DNA from: PFJX01 sp964542455
GTDB taxonomy: Bacteria; Pseudomonadota; Gammaproteobacteria; Burkholderiales; Thiobacillaceae
Length of the DNA: 64,000 bases
Assembly (NCBI GenBank): GCA_964542455.1
Contig: CAZIUC010000010.1
Span: 1-64,000, forward strand
Direction: 5' to 3'
In this document: positions 62,777-64,000 of the stretch, one piece after another
Position numbering within the stretch: the first letter of the stretch is position 1
How the letters are laid out: the number at the start of each line of letters is the position of its first letter
Position numbers and translations under genes: made by a program
The notes under the pieces: generated by a model
What the model was told of the DNA's origin: nothing
The model's input: the letters and a program-made list of their open reading frames with translations, nothing else
Database searches by the model: none

Positions 62777-63769
62777 CTACATCGCCTCGTCCTTCAACTC
62801 ACGGGCCAACAAGGCAGCCACGGCTTCGCGCGGGGGTATTTCACCGCGCAGGATGGCGGCGACCGACTGGGTGATGGGCATGTCGACTTGCAATGAGTCG
62901 GCCAGGACGGCGAGTTCGAGCGCGGTGGTGACGCCTTCGGCGACATGGCCGAGTTGGCGCAGGGCACCTTCCAGGCTTTCTCCGGCCGCCAAGCGCAGGC
63001 CGACCTGGCGGTTGCGGGAGAGGTCGCCGGTGCAGGTCAGGATCAGGTCGCCCATGCCGGACAGGCCCATGAAGGTTTCCGGGCGGCCACCCAGATGCAG
63101 GCCGAGGCGGGTGAGTTCGGCCAGGCCGCGTGTCACCAGGGCGGCGCGCGCATTGAGGCCAAAACCGAGGCCATCCGAGATGCCGGCGGCGATGGCGATG
63201 ACGTTCTTCACCGCGCCACCCAGTTCCACCCCGACCACATCGGTGCTGGCATAGAGGCGCAGGCGCGGATCGTGCAAGGCCTGCGCGGCACGGCGTGCGA
63301 ATTCGGCATCACGGGAGGCGACAGTGAGCGCGGCGGGCAGACCGCGCGCGACTTCCAGCGCGAAACTCGGTCCGGACAGTACGCCGGCCGCCGGATGTTC
63401 CGGCCAGGTTTCTTCCAGCACTTCATGCGGCAGTCGCCGCGTGCCTGCCTCGAAGCCCTTGCACAACCAGATCAGGGGAGTCTCGCCGCCCCGATCGCGC
63501 AGGGTTTGCAACAAGGGCCGGAAGCCGCTGCTGGGAACCGCCGAGATCAGCCAGTCGGCGTCGCGCAGGGAGGCGTCCAGATCGGCGCTTGGCGTCAAGC
63601 TGGCGGGTAGCGCCTGACCCGCCAGGTAACGTGTGTTGACTCGCTCCGCGCGCATCGCGGCGGCATGTTCTGGTGAGCGTGTCCACAGCCGGACCTGGGC
63701 GGCGGCGCCAGCCAAACGGATGGCCACCGCCGTGCCCCAGGCACCGGCCCCCAGTACGCAGACGTTCAT
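62777..63769 (-). CDS. gpsA: Glycerol-3-phosphate dehydrogenase (NAD(P)+)
   Basis: A 330-aa cytoplasmic enzyme making sn-glycerol-3-phosphate for phospholipids. N-terminal NAD-binding motif VCVLGAGAWGTAVAIRLA, then LSGPSFALEVARGLPAALTV and catalytic GAVKNVIAIAAGISDGLG with the conserved Lys. The start at 63769 lies just 19 bp after the secB stop, so secB-gpsA is probably one unit. Confidence 0.97.
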   Translation of the reverse strand: MNVCVLGAGAWGTAVAIRLAGAAAQVRLWTRSPEHAAAMRAERVNTRYLAGQALPASLTPSADLDASLRDADWLISAVPSSGFRPLLQTLRDRGGETPLIWLCKGFEAGTRRLPHEVLEETWPEHPAAGVLSGPSFALEVARGLPAALTVASRDAEFARRAAQALHDPRLRLYASTDVVGVELGGAVKNVIAIAAGISDGLGFGLNARAALVTRGLAELTRLGLHLGGRPETFMGLSGMGDLILTCTGDLSRNRQVGLRLAAGESLEGALRQLGHVAEGVTTALELAVLADSLQVDMPITQSVAAILRGEIPPREAVAALLARELKDEAM

Positions 63770-63788
63770 GGGGGTGCGTTCAGGCGGT

Positions 63789-64000
63789 TCAGTTGGGCTG
63801 GCCGGCGGCCTGTGCTTGTTGCTGCTGCTGTTGCATGTAGAGCATTTCAAAATTGACCGGCTGCAACATCAGGGGTGGGAAACCGGCTTTGAGTACAGCG
63901 TCGGAAATGGTTTCGCGGGCGTAGGGGAAGATGATGTTGGGGCAGCCGATGGCCAGGGCCGGCTCCAGCGCTTCCGGCGGCAGATTCTGAATACGGAAGA
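63789..64000 (-). CDS. secB: Protein-export chaperone SecB (3' part, runs off the window)
   Basis: The last ~70 residues are visible: RIQNLPPEALEPALAIGCPN, FPYARETISDAV and PPLMLQPVNFEMLY, followed by a Gln/Ala-rich tail (QQQQQQAQAAGQPN). SecB is a tetrameric holdase that brings preproteins to SecA. The 5' end lies beyond 64000. The secB-gpsA order is usual in betaproteobacteria. Confidence 0.93.
   Translation of the reverse strand, partial: FRIQNLPPEALEPALAIGCPNIIFPYARETISDAVLKAGFPPLMLQPVNFEMLYMQQQQQQAQAAGQPN

Overview
The window is a GC-rich, densely coding chromosome segment from a betaproteobacterium. A Rhodocyclales- or Nitrosomonadales-like organism is the best guess, inferred from an exosortase-A (XrtA/PEP-CTERM) exopolysaccharide locus, the MotC/MotD flagellar arrangement, a glyA-nrdR-ribD unit and a DsrC-family gene. 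No rRNA, tRNA, insertion sequence or CRISPR array was seen.

Layout: (1) 131-3808, metH with a clear terminator. (2) 3875-26232, a long minus-strand exopolysaccharide operon: export lipoprotein, chain-length protein, BY-type tyrosine kinase, outer-membrane barrel, ExeA-like ATPase, UDP-GlcNAc 2-epimerase, deacetylase, FemAB-like transferase, four glycosyltransferases, exosortase A/EpsI, an amidotransferase, an AMP ligase, an alpha/alpha-barrel protein, a formyltransferase-like protein and an O-ligase/polymerase. Together these would build, decorate, polymerise and export a surface polysaccharide and sort PEP-CTERM proteins. (3) 26365-29164, two small unknown genes, mlaA, greB and a NarL-type response regulator. 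(4) 29311-37532, flagellar genes flhB-flhA-flhF-flhG-fliA, motC, motD. (5) 37660-45214, a ChaN/PDZ protein, glyA-nrdR-ribD, a pseudouridine synthase, a lipoprotein, a cysteine-less DsrC homologue, an HPP membrane protein and a LysR regulator. (6) 45298-51861, a solitary RND transporter, two secreted START-like proteins, a lipoprotein and a ybhP-clsB pair. (7) 52111-56124, an accessory island with an HD/Hsp90-like ATPase, a DUF3800 protein and an unknown third gene, flanked by gene-poor DNA and a palindromic repeat. (8) 56838-64000, gltBD, gpsA and the 3' part of secB.

Most junctions in the exopolysaccharide and flagellar operons are ATGA or TGATG stop/start overlaps. Several are split by palindromic repeats. 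One family (20254-20371, 29166-29254, 34196-34316, remnant near 41748-41786) has CCTGGAAACGGC-like inverted ends and TGA-containing flanks. The copy between flhA and flhF has a perfect 5-bp duplication that leaves the stop of one gene and the start of the next intact. Two copies carry a related 25-26 codon ORF whose stop re-forms the ATGA overlap with the downstream gene. The other main points of interest are a 99-bp palindrome in frame inside a glycosyltransferase, an FlhG with no P-loop lysine, a DsrC homologue without its redox cysteines, and the HD-Hsp90/DUF3800 cassette.
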